64,000 nucleotides of DNA, taken from positions 57,186,439 through 57,250,438 of the forward strand of contig NC_060062.1 in NCBI RefSeq assembly GCF_020283565.1. The letters run 5' to 3'. Positions 12,756 to 24,829 of the stretch are shown in pieces. Under the pieces are notes generated by a model. The model did not search any database. It was given only the letters and a program-made list of their open reading frames with translations, and was not told the origin of the DNA. Made by a program: the position numbers and the translations under genes. The first letter of the stretch is position 1. The number at the start of each line of letters is the position of its first letter. The stretch is from Trifolium pratense (taxonomy: Eukaryota > Streptophyta > Magnoliopsida > Fabales > Fabaceae).

Positions 12756-14668
12756 TTATTCTGATTGGTTATATCTACTGACTCTAGAATCATAAATAAT
12801 CTGAGTCCTGTATTGCCTCTGAGATTTGGAGTTTGATTTTTTTCTTTTAAAAACTTCTGAGCTTTTAGATTGACTTGCCTCAGGTACTGAAGTTCCTTTG
12901 GTTCCAGAAGTTAAAGTCTCAGATTTTGAAGTTTTCAGAACATCTGAACTAATATTCTCAGGTTCTGAATAACTCCTATCTTCTGAACTTTTCTTCCCAG
13001 ATCCTGAGGAACTTGGTTCCTCTGAGCTGTCAGCTTCTAATTTTCTCAGATCATCATCCTCATTTCCCAGAGTACCAGAATTCTTTCCCTCTTCACTTGG
13101 TGGAACAACATAATAAACCCAAGATTTTCCTACCTTTTTGGCAAAGGTCTTTAGCTTTGAATATGTTCTACCATATTCATAGCCAAGTACTTCTCCTCTA
13201 TGTCTCATGACATTATAAATCCAATTTGCAGCCTTGCTCTTCCCAAGGTTGAGATGCACAAACTGTTGAAGAGCCATTTCCTGCTCATCAATAGGTTTGT
13301 AACACACAGCACAACCCTTTTCAAGATCATTCACTCTGTTCAGAGTTTCTTGATATAGACCTTGAAAATGGCCTTCCTGTTCAGTCAGAGTGTTAAGTTT
13401 TTCTTGTAAAGCTTTTTGTTTACTTAACACTCTGAGATGTTTCTCAATGACCTTGTTAAGCGCAGTTATAAGTTGCGATTTAGAACAGTCAGAAAATACC
13501 TCATCTGTAACTTCTGAATCTGATTCATCCTCTGAATCTGCATCTGAGTCGGTTGAAGCCATTAGCGCTAGATTTGCCTCTTCCTCTTCCTCAACTTCTT
13601 CCTCAGATGATAGCTCCTCAAAAGTAGCCATCAGACTCTTTTTCAATTTGCTCTTAAATTGTTGCTTCTTTGAGCTATATCTTTTTCTTTTGTCTTTGGC
13701 AGACATTTCTGGACAGTCAGCAATAAAGTGTCCTGGCTTCTTACAGTTGAAGCAGTTCTTCTGATCATACTTTTTGCTGACAAAATTTCTTGAGCTGTTT
13801 CCTCTGAAGTTTCTTTTGTTAAGCCTGTTCCATTGCTGAAACTTGGTGAATAAAGCAAACTCGTCTTCACCCATTTCCTCCTCTTGACCATCTGCAGAAG
13901 ATTCCTCTTCAATGTCAAGAAGCTGAGTCTTAAAAGCTTTAGAAGGAGTCCTAGTTGACTGTAAAGCCATAGACTTGGACTTCTTCTTAGCTTCTGAATC
14001 AGCATTCAGAACCATCTCATGGCTTCTGAGATTGCTTATCAGAGCCTCAAGACTCAGAGTCTTGAGATTTTGAGCTTCCTCTATTGCAGTGACCTTAGGT
14101 CTCCATGCAATAGGAAGACTCCTCAGAATCTTCTGGACATGGTCATAGGTGGAATAACTCCTCTTAAGGGCTTTAAGACCAGATACAAGGATTTGAAACC
14201 TTGTAAACATAGTCTCAATGCTTTCATCTTGTTGCATGGTGAAGAGTTCATATTGCCTTATCAAGAGACTAGCCTTAGCCTCTTGAACCTTTTCATTACC
14301 ATCATAGGTAGCACACATAGAGTCAAAGATAGATTTAGCAGAGGACTTGTTTTCTATTCTGACATAATCTTCATGTCTTATAGCACCAACAACAATGTCC
14401 TTTACTCTGTGATGCTTGGTGTAGGTTTTTAAGTTAGCTGGTGAGAGTAACTTTCTGTGCTCTATGGACAATCTTCCATGTTCATTTAAGTTTTCAAAAG
14501 TTACTCCGAGCTCAACTAAATCCCACAATTCATGATCAATAGCAGTAATATTGCTATACAGTCTTTCTTTCCACCACTCAAATAATGATGCATCACCATT
14601 GAATATAGGGGCTTTTCTATTGCCACTATGTTCATGTGACTCATTACTTAAGTAGTCAAAACCAAAAG
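12756..14668 (-). pseudogene. Copia A: gag, main part
   Basis: About 635 codons are open. The N-terminal part has the copia gag fold signature (APIFNGDASLFEWWKERL...), a middle stretch matching UBN2-type gag, and then a CX2CX4HX4C zinc knuckle (CFNCKKPGHFIADC, 13760-13700). Acidic and serine-rich coiled regions follow. A stop at 12756 ends the frame before protease. The true start lies at 24895, beyond element B. An ATG at 14708 that appears to start this frame belongs to the B LTR and is an artefact of insertion. The frame is continuous across the aaaag target duplication. Confidence 0.85.
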
Positions 14669-15707
14669 TGTTGGGTTTTTGTATATTGGCTACATTTTGC
14701 AAAAACATATTTTAGCCAAGTGTTGAGACGAATGTGCTGACCCCAAGTGTTGTGACAAATGTTGGGACACTTTGGAACAACACCTGACTCTGTATCGTGC
14801 GCGCCAGCTAGCGGGTTTAAATTTCTACTCAATCTTTTGAAGATCTGTTTGAAGAATTGTTTCAAGGTTTCTTACAGAGGAAGGCGCACGTGTTTAATGT
14901 GTTTCATGAGGCAGCCAAACCCTAGTTTTATTTTCCAAAGGAATTATATTTTTGGAAAATATATTTTTGCGTTTCAAAAATATAACTATTGTTTTCAAAA
15001 ATATATCACAGCTGCCGCAATTCTAGAAGCCCTAATTTTGTCTTGAAGCCCAAGTCGTTCTACTACTATAAATACGAAGGCAAGCATATGGTTTCAAGCA
15101 TCTAAAATCGTGTTCTTACAAAGCGTGTGTTTTAGGGATTTTAGAGTGTTAATTGTGAGCCTATCTTGTGTCTCATTGATGCAAGCTTAGGACCTGAGTT
15201 TATTGAGTTGTAAGTGTGAACTTCTCCTAAGCTTTGAAGTACGGAGATTGTTCTATTGTGTTGTGTGGTTTACTCGCAAGCTTTTAAGCAAGAGTGAATC
15301 CTAGTTTCTTAGGAGTGTGTCTCCACCTGTTGTGATTGTGGAATTGAATAGCAGCGCTGTCTGTGTTGCTAAGGTGGGAATTGGGACGGGGTCTCATATC
15401 TAGGAGTTCCTAGGTAGAAGGGTCATTGGGTAGTGATTAAGTGAGAAGTTGTAAACGGGTGAGTTTAGCTTCGAAGTAATACTGCTGATAGTGGACTTCA
15501 TTCCTGGATTGGTATCCCCCAGAGTAGGCTTTAGGCTGAACTGGGTTAACAACTCTCGTGTGTTATTTACTTTACTATTTGTATTGTTTTATGTTATTTG
15601 CTCTGTTTATAGACAAGTGTTGGCGCACCAGTAACAACATCTGTCTACAACAGACAAGTGTCGCTACACCTTGAGCAACACCTGTCCACTGTGTGCCAGG
15701 AATTTCA
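14669..15707 (+). repeat. Sirevirus B 5' LTR
   Basis: TGTTGGG...AATTTCA, 1039 bp. A TATAAATA box at 15067-15074 probably marks the promoter, so the transcript would start roughly 30 bp further on. Downstream are CAACA and GACAAGTGT repeats. Confidence 0.95.
15067..15074 (+). promoter_or_regulatory. Probable LTR TATA box
   Basis: TATAAATA in the 5' LTR of B; the same box is at 24189-24196 in the 3' LTR. Position and sequence fit a plant RNA polymerase II promoter. The transcription start itself is inferred. Confidence 0.6.
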
Positions 15708-15709
15708 AT

Positions 15710-15721
15710 TGGTATCAGAGC
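15710..15721 (+). other. Sirevirus B primer-binding site
   Basis: TGGTATCAGAGC, two bases after the LTR end; complementary to initiator tRNA-Met. Standard for Sireviruses. Confidence 0.95.
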
Positions 15722-15776
15722 AGGCACCCTGTTCTGAATCTTAGGGTGAGCTCCAGGGAAATCGTTTCTGGCAAGG

Positions 15777-16304
15777 ATGGACAAAGAAGGAGGTTTTGTT
15801 ACCAGACCACCTCTTTTGGTTGGCGCTTCAAACTATGACTATTGGAAGTCCCGCATGATGGCCTTCCTAAAACAAATTGATAGCAAGACATGGAAGGCAA
15901 TTCTGAGAGGATGGACTCCACCTGTGAAGATGGACAAAGATGGTAAACCAACTCTTGAGTTGAAATCTGCTGAAGAATGGTCCAAAGAAGAAGATGAGCT
16001 TGCTCTTGCAAACTCAAAAGCATTATATGCACTTTATAATGGTGTTGACAAGCACATATTCAGACTCATCAAAAAGTGTGTCTGTGCTAAGGAAGCTTGG
16101 ACAATTCTTGAGACTGTTCATGAAGGTACCTCTAAAGTGAAGCTGTCTAAGCTACAACTCCTAACAACTAAGTTTGAGAATCTTAGAATGAATGATGATG
16201 AAACCATTCAGGATTTTCACATGACCATACTTGATTTTGACAATCAATTTGATGCCTTGGGTAAGAAAAATGCTGGTAAGAAAAATGATCAGGTCTCTAC
16301 CTAA
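15777..16304 (+). pseudogene. Sirevirus B gag, 5' part (before frameshift)
   Basis: 175 codons from an ATG 55 bp past the primer site. It contains the copia gag start (PPLLVGASNYDYWKSRM), a DUF4219/UBN2-type capsid region (AWTILETVHEGTSKVKLSKL), and runs to FDALGKK. At an A-run (16266-16270) the family reading moves to the next frame, and this one ends at a stop at 16304. A one-base indel is the simplest explanation. A programmed frameshift is possible but unusual for Sireviruses, which normally have gag and pol in one frame. Gag forms the particle that packages the RNA. Confidence 0.85.
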
Positions 16305-19300
16305 GAAGTTTGACATGAAAGTCACAGCTATAGAAGAAGCAAAGGATATCACAGATATGAAGCTAGATGAACTGGTTGGTTCACTACAAACCTATGAGGT
16401 AGCTACAAATGAAAAGATGGATAAGAAAAACAAAAGTATTGCGTTTGTTTCAAATGCTGAGGAAGAAGATCAACTGAGTGACACAGAATCTGAACAAAGC
16501 ATCTCTGATGCAATGGTTCTTTTGGGAAAACAATTTAATAAGGTGCTAAAGAGAATGGACAAACACTCTAAGACAGGTGCAGCTGACATTGGTCGCAACA
16601 CTTACAGGAATTTCAGAAAACCTGTAACAGATGAGAAATCAGCTCCAAATAAAGGTGTTCAATGCCATGAATGTGAGGGGTTTGGTCACATTAGAAGTGA
16701 ATGTGGAACCTTTCTGAAGAAACAAAAGAAGGGGTTAACTGTAACTTGGTCAGATGAAGATTCTGAAGGAGAAGCCGATACTGCAAAAGCTATACATGTA
16801 TTGACAAGTGTTTGCACATCTGACACTGAATCATGTGAAGAAAAACTAACCTTTGATGAACTTGCTGAATCATATAAAAAGCTGTGTCTAAAGAGTGCAG
16901 AAGTATGCAGAGTCTCTGAAGAGCAAAAAGAAACAATCACTAAGTTGCAAACTGAGAAAGCTGCTAATCTGTCAAGAATCTCTGAATTTAGTACTAAATG
17001 GGAAGATAGTTTAAAGATCATTGAGGAACAGAAGGCAACTATCATCAACTTAGAAGCTGACAAGATCAAACAACTGACTGAGATAGCCCATCTGAATGAA
17101 GAGGTAACTGAATTAAACTCTCATCTTGAGAATTTAAAGAAGCATGTTCTTAGGCTATTCAAAGGAAGCGATTTAGATGAAATCCTGGAAACTTTGCCTG
17201 CTCCTAGTAGATCCAAAACAGGCATTGGGTATGAATACAAAAATGTTAATAGAATTATGGATTACAACAAAGAAGGGAAATATATGCCTGAGATAAGTAA
17301 ACAACCATCTTCAAAAATGCATGACAGGATGTCGTCACACCTGTCTCCTAGACAGCAGAGACAAGTGTTGCCACATGTGGCACCACATCAGCAAAGATGG
17401 CAGAGACCTAGGTTTATACCTAGACCAAGAAGCAGGTACCACTCATGGAGATGTCATCACTGTGGAAGAAAGGGGCACATAAGGCCTTACTGCTACAAAT
17501 TGTATGGGTATCCAAGTGAAATTCCACAAGAGTCTGATCCATCCATTACTAAAACAAGGATGGAATGGAAGCAAAAAGATGAAACAGTCAATACCAAGGA
17601 GTATACAGCTGAAAGCAGTGGGAAAAGTTTGATTGCCCATACGTCTCTCAGAGCCTCATCAAAAGAAGATTGGTACTTTGATAGTGGTTGTTCTAGACAC
17701 ATGACTGGTGTTGAAAAATATTTAAAGGAAGTAAAATCCTATGCCACAAGTTTTGTGACATTTGGAGATGGAGCAAAGGGGGAAATCAAAGGTATTGGAA
17801 GACTGATTGATCATGGTCTACCAAAACTTGAAAATGTTCTCCTTGTAAAAGGACTAACTGCCAATCTAATCAGTATAAGCCAACTATGTGATCAAGGCAT
17901 GAAAGTCAACTTTACAAAAAATGAATGTCTAGTCAGCAATAATGAAGGAGACATCCTTATGAGGGGTGTTAGATCAAAAGACAACTGCTACTTGTGGATC
18001 CCTCTTGAAGAAGCTAATGTATCTACATGTCTCTTAACTAAAAATGAAGAGGTTAAGCTGTGGCATCAAAAATTAGGACACCTTAACCTGAAGAGCATGA
18101 AGAGAGTCATATCAGAAGAAGCTGTCAGAGGACTACCAAGCTTACAGATACAGGAAGGCAATATTTGTGGTGAATGTCAGATTGGGAAGCAAACCAAAGT
18201 GTCGCACCAAAAGTTGCAACACTTGTCCACCTCTAGAGTTCTTGAGTTACTACATATGGATCTGATGGGGCCCATACAAGTTGAGAGTCTTGGAGGTAAG
18301 AAATATGTTCTTGTTATTGTTGATGACTTCTCTAGATATACTTGGGTAAATTTCATTAGGGAAAAATCTGAGACTTTTGAAGAATTCAAAAATCTTTGTG
18401 TACAACTTCAAAAAGAGAAAGACTGTGGTATTGTAAGAATCAGAAGTGACCATGGTAAGGAGTTTGAAAACTCTAAATTTGCTGATTTTTGTGCTGCTGA
18501 AGGAATAATTCATGAATTTTCTTCACCAATTACACCTCAACAAAATGGTGTGGTTGAAAGAAAGAATAGAACCTTACAGGAATCTGCTAGAGTAATGTTG
18601 CATGCCAAAAATGTTCCTTACAAGTTATGGGCTGAAGCCATGAATACAGCATGTTACATTCACAATAGAGTAACATTAAGAAAAGGTACTGCTACAACAC
18701 TGTATGAACTATGGAAGAATAGGAAGCCTACTGTGAAGTATTTCCATGTGTTTGGGTCAAAATGTTATATTTTGGCAGATAGAGAACCTAGGAGAAAATT
18801 GGACCCCAAAAGTGATGAGGGGATATTTTTAGGTTACTCAACCAACAGCAGAGCCTACAGGGTCTTTAACTCCAGAACAAGAACTATGATGGAATCAATT
18901 AATGTTGTTGTTGATGATAGTGATACAACAAGTGCAGATCCAGTTGAAGAGACAGATGTCATAACACCTGTCCCAACACCTGATGATGATCAAACTGAAC
19001 CTGAACCTGATCAACATTCTGAATCTACTACAGAGGTTCCTAGACCAAACAAGGGACCATCCACCAGAACACAGAAGAATCATCCTCTGGAACTTGTCAT
19101 TGGAAATCCAAATCAAGGAATTGCAACAAGAAGATCAAAAGAAGCAATCTCTAATTCATGTTTCATATCAAAGATTGAACCAAAGAATGTTAAAGAAGCT
19201 TTAACTGATGAATACTGGATCAATGCTATGCAGGATGAACTAACTCAGTTCAAAAGAAGTGAGGTATGGGATCTAGTACCTAGACCAGATGGTATAAATG

Positions 19301-20709
19301 TTATTGGTACAAAGTGGGTGTACAAGAACAAAACTGATGAAAATGGTGACATTACTAGAAATAAAGCCAGACTTGTAGCACAAGGATACACCCAGATAGA
19401 AGGAGTAGACTTTGATGAAACTTTTGCTCCAGTTGCTCGCTTGGAGTCCATAAGATTACTCTTGGCGGTGGCGTGCATTTTAAAATTCAAGCTATATCAA
19501 ATGGATGTAAAAAGTGCATTCCTAAATGGCTATCTAAATGAAGAGGTATATGTTGAACAACCAAAAGGGTTTGTAGATCCAAGCTTTCCTAACCATGTTT
19601 ACAAACTAAAGAAAGCACTCTATGGATTGAAACAAGCCCCTAGAGCATGGTATGAAAGACTAACTGAATTCCTTGTCAGCCATGGATACAAGAAGGGTGG
19701 TAATGATAAAACTCTGTTTGTAAGAGAAGAGAAAGGGAAGCTAATGATAGCTCAGATATATGTGGATGATATTGTATTTGGTGGAATGTCGCGACAAATG
19801 GTGGAACATTTTGTGCATCAAATGCAATCTGAATTTGAAATGAGTCTTGTAGGTGAGCTAACTTATTTTTTAGGTCTTCAGGTCAAACAAATGGAAGACA
19901 CCATATTTATCTCTCAAGAAAAATACGCAAGAAACATTGTGAAGAAATTTGGAATGGAGGGTGGTAGTCACAAAAGGACACCTGCACCTACACACTTGAA
20001 GCTTACCAAAGATGAGAAAGGGGTTGATGTGGATCAAAGTCTCTATAGGAGTATGATTGGGAGCTTGCTATATCTCACAGCTAGCAGGCCTGATATCATG
20101 TTTGCAGTTGGTGTTTGTGCAAGATATCAATCTGAACCCAAGATGAGTCATCTGACTCAAGTAAAGAGGATCTTCAAATATGTCAATGGAACATGTGGCT
20201 ATGGAATTTTATACTCTCATGGTAATGACTCTACCTTAATTGGATATTGTGATGCAGATTGGGCTGGAAGTGCTGATGATAGAAAGAGCACCTCTGGTGC
20301 ATGTTTCTTCTTGGGAAACAATCTAGTATCTTGGTTTAGTAAGAAACAGAATAGTGTGTCTCTATCAACAGCTGAGGCAGAATATATAGCAGCTGGGAGT
20401 AGTTGCTCTCAATTGTTATGGATGAGACAAATGTTGAAGGAGTATAGTGTTGAGCAAGATGTCATGACACTTTACTGTGACAATCTAAGTGCTATAAACA
20501 TTTCTAAGAATCCTATTCAACATAGTAGGACTAAGCATATTGATATACGTCATCATTTTATAAGAGAACTTGTAGAAGAGAAAATTGTTACACTTGAACA
20601 CATTGCATCCGAAGAACAGTTGGCAGATATTTTTACAAAGGCTTTAAATGCAAATCAATTTGAAAATTTGAGAGGCAAACTTGGAATTTGCCTTTTTGAA
20701 GACAAATAG
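16270..20709 (+). CDS. Sirevirus B gag C-terminus and pol polyprotein
   Basis: One open frame of about 1480 codons after the frameshift. In order: rest of capsid; zinc knuckle [14 protein letters not shown] (about 16663); coiled-coil region; second knuckle [14 protein letters not shown] (17452); protease [13 protein letters not shown] (17671); GAG-pre-integrase HQKLGHLN...CGECQIGK (18064-18187); integrase HMDLMGP / RSDHGKEFE / [13 protein letters not shown] (18250-18570); reverse transcriptase TKWVYKNK to [12 protein letters not shown] and YVDD (19760); RNase [19 protein letters not shown] and STAEAEY (20246-20385). All catalytic motifs are present. It ends with a UAG in a readthrough context. 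The first ATG of this frame (16231) overlaps gag and is not a real start. Confidence 0.95.
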   Translation: MLVRKMIRSLPKKFDMKVTAIEEAKDITDMKLDELVGSLQTYEVATNEKMDKKNKSIAFVSNAEEEDQLSDTESEQSISDAMVLLGKQFNKVLKRMDKHSKTGAADIGRNTYRNFRKPVTDEKSAPNKGVQCHECEGFGHIRSECGTFLKKQKKGLTVTWSDEDSEGEADTAKAIHVLTSVCTSDTESCEEKLTFDELAESYKKLCLKSAEVCRVSEEQKETITKLQTEKAANLSRISEFSTKWEDSLKIIEEQKATIINLEADKIKQLTEIAHLNEEVTELNSHLENLKKHVLRLFKGSDLDEILETLPAPSRSKTGIGYEYKNVNRIMDYNKEGKYMPEISKQPSSKMHDRMSSHLSPRQQRQVLPHVAPHQQRWQRPRFIPRPRSRYHSWRCHHCGRKGHIRPYCYKLYGYPSEIPQESDPSITKTRMEWKQKDETVNTKEYTAESSGKSLIAHTSLRASSKEDWYFDSGCSRHMTGVEKYLKEVKSYATSFVTFGDGAKGEIKGIGRLIDHGLPKLENVLLVKGLTANLISISQLCDQGMKVNFTKNECLVSNNEGDILMRGVRSKDNCYLWIPLEEANVSTCLLTKNEEVKLWHQKLGHLNLKSMKRVISEEAVRGLPSLQIQEGNICGECQIGKQTKVSHQKLQHLSTSRVLELLHMDLMGPIQVESLGGKKYVLVIVDDFSRYTWVNFIREKSETFEEFKNLCVQLQKEKDCGIVRIRSDHGKEFENSKFADFCAAEGIIHEFSSPITPQQNGVVERKNRTLQESARVMLHAKNVPYKLWAEAMNTACYIHNRVTLRKGTATTLYELWKNRKPTVKYFHVFGSKCYILADREPRRKLDPKSDEGIFLGYSTNSRAYRVFNSRTRTMMESINVVVDDSDTTSADPVEETDVITPVPTPDDDQTEPEPDQHSESTTEVPRPNKGPSTRTQKNHPLELVIGNPNQGIATRRSKEAISNSCFISKIEPKNVKEALTDEYWINAMQDELTQFKRSEVWDLVPRPDGINVIGTKWVYKNKTDENGDITRNKARLVAQGYTQIEGVDFDETFAPVARLESIRLLLAVACILKFKLYQMDVKSAFLNGYLNEEVYVEQPKGFVDPSFPNHVYKLKKALYGLKQAPRAWYERLTEFLVSHGYKKGGNDKTLFVREEKGKLMIAQIYVDDIVFGGMSRQMVEHFVHQMQSEFEMSLVGELTYFLGLQVKQMEDTIFISQEKYARNIVKKFGMEGGSHKRTPAPTHLKLTKDEKGVDVDQSLYRSMIGSLLYLTASRPDIMFAVGVCARYQSEPKMSHLTQVKRIFKYVNGTCGYGILYSHGNDSTLIGYCDADWAGSADDRKSTSGACFFLGNNLVSWFSKKQNSVSLSTAEAEYIAAGSSCSQLLWMRQMLKEYSVEQDVMTLYCDNLSAINISKNPIQHSRTKHIDIRHHFIRELVEEKIVTLEHIASEEQLADIFTKALNANQFENLRGKLGICLFEDK

Positions 20710-20715
20710 CAGTTA
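20707..20715 (+). promoter_or_regulatory. Stop-codon readthrough context UAG-CAG-UUA
   Basis: The pol stop TAG is followed by CAG TTA, which fits the UAG-CAR-YYA readthrough signal known from tobacco mosaic virus and used by the soybean Sirevirus SIRE1 to express its envelope-like protein. The next ATG (20725) is 15 bases after the stop and in the same frame, with no intervening stop. Readthrough here is inferred from the match. Confidence 0.75.
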
Positions 20716-20724
20716 CAGTATGTA

Positions 20725-22977
20725 ATGCGTGTAACTACCTCTCATCACTTAAAGTTACACGCTAATCAAGGAAGTTTTCATTCAACTTCCCACAACCTCC
20801 ATCAACCACAATCATTACTTTTCATCCACTCTCTCTCTCACGTTCAAAAACTCTCCATCTCCCTCATCAATATTTCTCTAATCTCGTCTTTTCTCAGAAA
20901 ATTTCACTTCCGAATTATGTCTAACTCTGCTAAATCTTCACCAACGAAGACAGATGCTGTACCATCACCACAAATGGCGATAAATGCTATTCCTCTCAAC
21001 ACCATACCTGCCACAAGTCCAACGATGAGGAGAAAATCAGTTGCAAAGAAGGATAAATCATCGCGAACGAATACAAATCCTTCCTCTCCTGCTGCAATTA
21101 AAAGTTCAACGCGTAAAGGCAAGAAAGGGAAAGGTGAATCGAGTAAGCCTTTCACAATGTCTGAACTTCACATTGATCCACTACCATCAAGTGGTGTTGC
21201 AACGCCTGTCGCTAATCCTACAGTTGAAAGTGTTACTGCATCTGGTAAGATTTCTGTTAATTTAGGTCTTAATACACCAAAATCTGATAAAACCCTAGGT
21301 GTAGAGACCCCTGATATGTCTGGAAATTTGGGGAAAAGTGTTCCTAACTCCCCTGCTGCTGTTGATGATAATCTTGGTGCTTCTACTGAGACCAATAATG
21401 ATGTTGCTGATGAGTCCATTAAGAAAACCGCTCCTGAGACTCATGTTGCGCTAAGTGTTGCAACACATGGCGCTACGCCAAGTGTGGTGCCAGATGTTAC
21501 CACATCTTTGGCACAAGAAAACCTTGTGGACTATTCTGAGTCTGATGAGAGTCCCCCACCTAAGGCTACTGATAAAGAAGCTGTTCCTGATAAAGTTGTG
21601 AATGAAACTCCTGAGGTTATAATTGTTAATGAAAATGAAACTACTGTTAGTGATAAGGCTGCTCCTACAAATTCTGAGGCTAGTGTGGCTAGAAGGACTA
21701 GAAGTAGGGCTGGAAAAGGTGTAGAAACTACTAACACACCTGCCCAAACACCCAAACCTTCTAGGGCTGGAAAAGATACTGGTAAAAAGCCTCTTTATGG
21801 ACCTCCAAAACCTGTAAGTAAGGTAATACCTAGAACAGAAACTAGGAAAAGGAAAGCTCCACCAACTAGTGATTCTGATTTTGAGCCAGAGACAGATGTT
21901 GCTGCATCTGGCAGCACATCTAGGAAGAGTATAGGAAGGAAGAAGGTTCCTCAAACTGTTCCCTATGCTCCTTTGGATAATGTCTCATTTCATCTGGAGA
22001 ATGGGTCTGCAAGATGGAAGTATGTGTATCACAGGAGGTTAGCTCTGGAAAGGAATTTGAAGAATGATATTCTTGAATGTCCAAGTGTTGTTGAAGCTCT
22101 TGAGTATGCAGGATTAATGAAAACTGTGGTTGGTTTGGACAAGTGCTATGACAGGCTTGTCAAAGAATTTTTGATTAATGTGGCTGCAAACTGTAATGAT
22201 CCAGCAAGTCCTGAATACAGGCAGGTATTTGTTCGTGGGAAGTGTGTTCAATTCTCACCAACTGTGATCAACCAATATTTGCAAAGAGATTCTGAAGAAG
22301 TGGCTCCTCTAAAAGTCACAGACAATGAGGTCTGCAAGGTCCTCACTGGTGGAAGAATCAAGGTATGGCCAAGCAAAGCAAAATTGGCTGCAACTTCCCT
22401 CTCTCCATTTTATGCTGTTCTGAATAGGATTGCTGCACATAATTGGGTGCCTATAACCCACTCAGGTGATGTGGCCAGAGGATTGGGAAAGTTTATCTAT
22501 GCTGTGGGTACCAAGGCAAAATTTGATTATGGATCTTATTTCTTTCAAGAAACTTTAAGTCATGCTTTGACCTATGTTGTTGAGAAGCCAGTTGCTCTCC
22601 CCACTCTGCTATGCAATATAATACTTGAGCAACACCCAGACATTTTGAGAAGTACTGATGTTCCTTGCAAAAGGAAAGGGGTGTTGGTTATTGAGCAGAG
22701 GCTGCTGGATGGGACAAATGCTGCAGCAGGTGTTGGCACATCTGTCCAGGATAGAGCACTTTCAAGGAAGCAGATGATTGCTGATCTTACTGAGACTAGC
22801 AGAGCCCTTGAGGCTAGAAAATTGAAAATTGATCGTGTGATTGAGGCACTAAAGGCTGAGGAGACTGCTGAGACTGTTGAGGGTGAGCCCAATGGACAAG
22901 AAGGAGAAGGAACTAGTGGCTCTGAGGATGGCTCTGAGGATGTGATGGAGGACTCTGATGAAAGTTCTTCAATATGA
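20725..22977 (+). CDS. Envelope-like ORF3 of Sirevirus B
   Basis: 750 codons in frame with pol. If expressed on its own the start could be 20725 or, more gag/env-like, the ATG at 20917 (MSNSAKSS). The N-terminal half is low-complexity, rich in S, T, P, K and A, with a basic patch near 21675-21870 (RRTRSRAGK, TRKRKAPP). The C-terminal half (about 21960-22640) is folded-looking and matches the plant-transposon/'putative env' domain (WKYVYHRRLALERN ... KFIYAVGTKAKFDYG). The tail (22780-22975) is coiled-coil then acidic (EDGSEDVMEDSDESS). I see no convincing signal peptide or fusion peptide, so a role in entry is not shown. 'Envelope-like' is a family label. Confidence 0.85.
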   Translation: MRVTTSHHLKLHANQGSFHSTSHNLHQPQSLLFIHSLSHVQKLSISLINISLISSFLRKFHFRIMSNSAKSSPTKTDAVPSPQMAINAIPLNTIPATSPTMRRKSVAKKDKSSRTNTNPSSPAAIKSSTRKGKKGKGESSKPFTMSELHIDPLPSSGVATPVANPTVESVTASGKISVNLGLNTPKSDKTLGVETPDMSGNLGKSVPNSPAAVDDNLGASTETNNDVADESIKKTAPETHVALSVATHGATPSVVPDVTTSLAQENLVDYSESDESPPPKATDKEAVPDKVVNETPEVIIVNENETTVSDKAAPTNSEASVARRTRSRAGKGVETTNTPAQTPKPSRAGKDTGKKPLYGPPKPVSKVIPRTETRKRKAPPTSDSDFEPETDVAASGSTSRKSIGRKKVPQTVPYAPLDNVSFHLENGSARWKYVYHRRLALERNLKNDILECPSVVEALEYAGLMKTVVGLDKCYDRLVKEFLINVAANCNDPASPEYRQVFVRGKCVQFSPTVINQYLQRDSEEVAPLKVTDNEVCKVLTGGRIKVWPSKAKLAATSLSPFYAVLNRIAAHNWVPITHSGDVARGLGKFIYAVGTKAKFDYGSYFFQETLSHALTYVVEKPVALPTLLCNIILEQHPDILRSTDVPCKRKGVLVIEQRLLDGTNAAAGVGTSVQDRALSRKQMIADLTETSRALEARKLKIDRVIEALKAEETAETVEGEPNGQEGEGTSGSEDGSEDVMEDSDESSSI

Positions 22978-23790
22978 TTTCTGATGTTTTTCTTATGATT
23001 TTCCTGATGTACTTTTGGTGTTTCTTTGCTGTTACTTTTATGGGCAAGGCCCTGAAATTCTAGCACCTGTGTGTGCTCTATGGTCTGTAATAATTGCACC
23101 CTGACACTTCTATTTCCTATGCATGATGTTTGTCTAAATTGTGGCTAAAAAGGGGGAGTAGTGTGTGTGTGTGACAAGTGCGGTGTGTGACAAGTGTGTG
23201 GTCAGATGTTCTCACATCTGGTGACCTGTGTTTGCATGAATTGTTCGTATGCTCGTATTGAGGGGGAGTGTGAGTAATATGCATGTACTGAGGGGGAGTA
23301 GTGAATATTCTTTCTCTATCTGGTGTGTGTATGTAAGAATTCAGGGGGAGTGTGAGTGATATTATCTCTTGATCGCCTGAATATGTTTGATAACAAATGT
23401 TGTGCCAAGTGTTATGGCACCTGACTATTGAGTCCACTATCCACTATGACTGAGAATTTATTTTTCTCAGATGTTTATGGGAATTTATTTTTCCCTGATG
23501 TTCTTATGATGAATGGATGCGCGTTAAACTATTAGGAGTTTATTTCTCCTACTTCTTAGCATCTACTATGGGAGTTTATTTCTCCCTTGTGTTGTTCCAT
23601 GAGGTTGGTTGTTTTTATTCCGCTGTTGCATTGCCTCTGATGCTACTTATCTCTTCTGGAAGTAGTTTTTATTATGTGTTACTTTCTTTCTTAGTTGTGT
23701 GATCATGTTGACTCAAGGGAAAGGTAATACTGTATCTCTCTATATACTGGTCTAATATTGTTTTAGCCAAAATTTGCCAAAGGGGGAGAT
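22978..23790 (+). other. Sirevirus B 3' non-coding region with polypurine tracts
   Basis: No gene. GGGGGAG motifs at about 23152, 23262, 23292 and 23344 precede the functional-looking tract AAAGGGGGAGAT (23779-23790) at the LTR edge. Multiple polypurine tracts in this place are a Sirevirus hallmark. GACAAGTG and CAAGTGT words are scattered through the region, as in the LTR. Confidence 0.8.
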
Positions 23791-24829
23791 TGTTGGGTTT
23801 TTGTATATTGGCTACATTTTGCAAAAACATATTTTAGCCAAGTGTTGAGACGAATGTGCTGACCCCAAGTGTTGTGACAAATGTTGGGACACTTTGGAAC
23901 AACACCTGACTCTGTATCGTGCGCGCCAGCTAGCGGGTTTAAATTTCTACTCAATCTTTTGAAGATCTGTTTGAAGAATTGTTTCAAGGTTTCTTACAGA
24001 GGAAGGCGCACGTGTTTAATGTGTTTCATGAGACAGCCAAACCCTAGTTTTATTTTCCAAAGGAATTATATTTTTGGAAAATATATTTTTGCGTTTCAAA
24101 AATATAACTATTGTTTTCAAAAATATATCACAGCTGCCGCAATTCTAGAAGCCCTAATTTTGTCTTGAAGCCCAAGTCGTTCTACTACTATAAATACGAA
24201 GGCAAGCATATGGTTTCAAGCATCTAAAATCGTGTTCTTACAAAGCGTGTGTTTTAGGGATTTTAGAGTGTTAATTGTGAGCCTATCTTGTGTCTCATTG
24301 ATGCAAGCTTAGGACCTGAGTTTATTGAGTTGTAAGTGTGAACTTCTCCTAAGCTTTGAAGTACGGAGATTGTTCTATTGTGTTGTGTGGTTTACTCGCA
24401 AGCTTTTAAGCAAGAGTGAATCCTAGTTTCTTAGGAGTGTGTCTCCACCTGTTGTGATTGTGGAATTGAATAGCAGCGCTGTCTGTGTTGCTAAGGTGGG
24501 AATTGGGACGGGGTCTCATATCTAGGAGTTCCTAGGTAGAAGGGTCATTGGGTAGTGATTAAGTGAGAAGTTGTAAACGGGTGAGTTTAGCTTCGAAGTA
24601 ATACTGCTGATAGTGGACTTCATTCCTGGATTGGTATCCCCCAGAGTAGGCTTTAGGCTGAACTGGGTTAACAACTCTCGTGTGTTATTTACTTTACTGT
24701 TTGTATTGTTTTATGTTATTTGCTCTGTTTATAGACAAGTGTTGGCGCACCAGTAACAACATCTGTCTACAACAGACAAGTGTCGCTACACCTTGAGCAA
24801 CACCTGTCCACTGTGTGCCAGGAATTTCA
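23791..24829 (+). repeat. Sirevirus B 3' LTR
   Basis: 1039 bp, nearly identical to 14669-15707 (offset 9122). Followed by the aaaag duplication and the beginning of the gag of element A. Confidence 0.95.

Larger units (their letters stand above)
14669..24829 (+). mobile_element. Sirevirus B: nearly intact Ty1/copia element
   Basis: 10,161 bp bounded by 1039-bp LTRs (14669-15707, 23791-24829), with the 5-bp duplication aaaag on both sides (14664-14668, 24830-24834). The order is primer site, gag, protease, integrase, reverse transcriptase, RNase H, envelope-like ORF, multiple polypurine tracts, LTR. This order plus the third ORF is that of the SIRE1/Maximus Sireviruses. By eye the LTRs differ at only a couple of positions (for example 14911/24033), so insertion is recent. 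Confidence 0.95.

Noticed and set aside
13390..13764. Serine-rich plus-strand ORF opposite A gag
   Set aside because: Reverse-strand shadow of the acidic and serine-rich part of gag.
16231..16269. ATG at 16231 as the start of the long pol frame
   Set aside because: It reads gag sequence in the wrong frame until the A-run; family alignment supports entry at about 16270.
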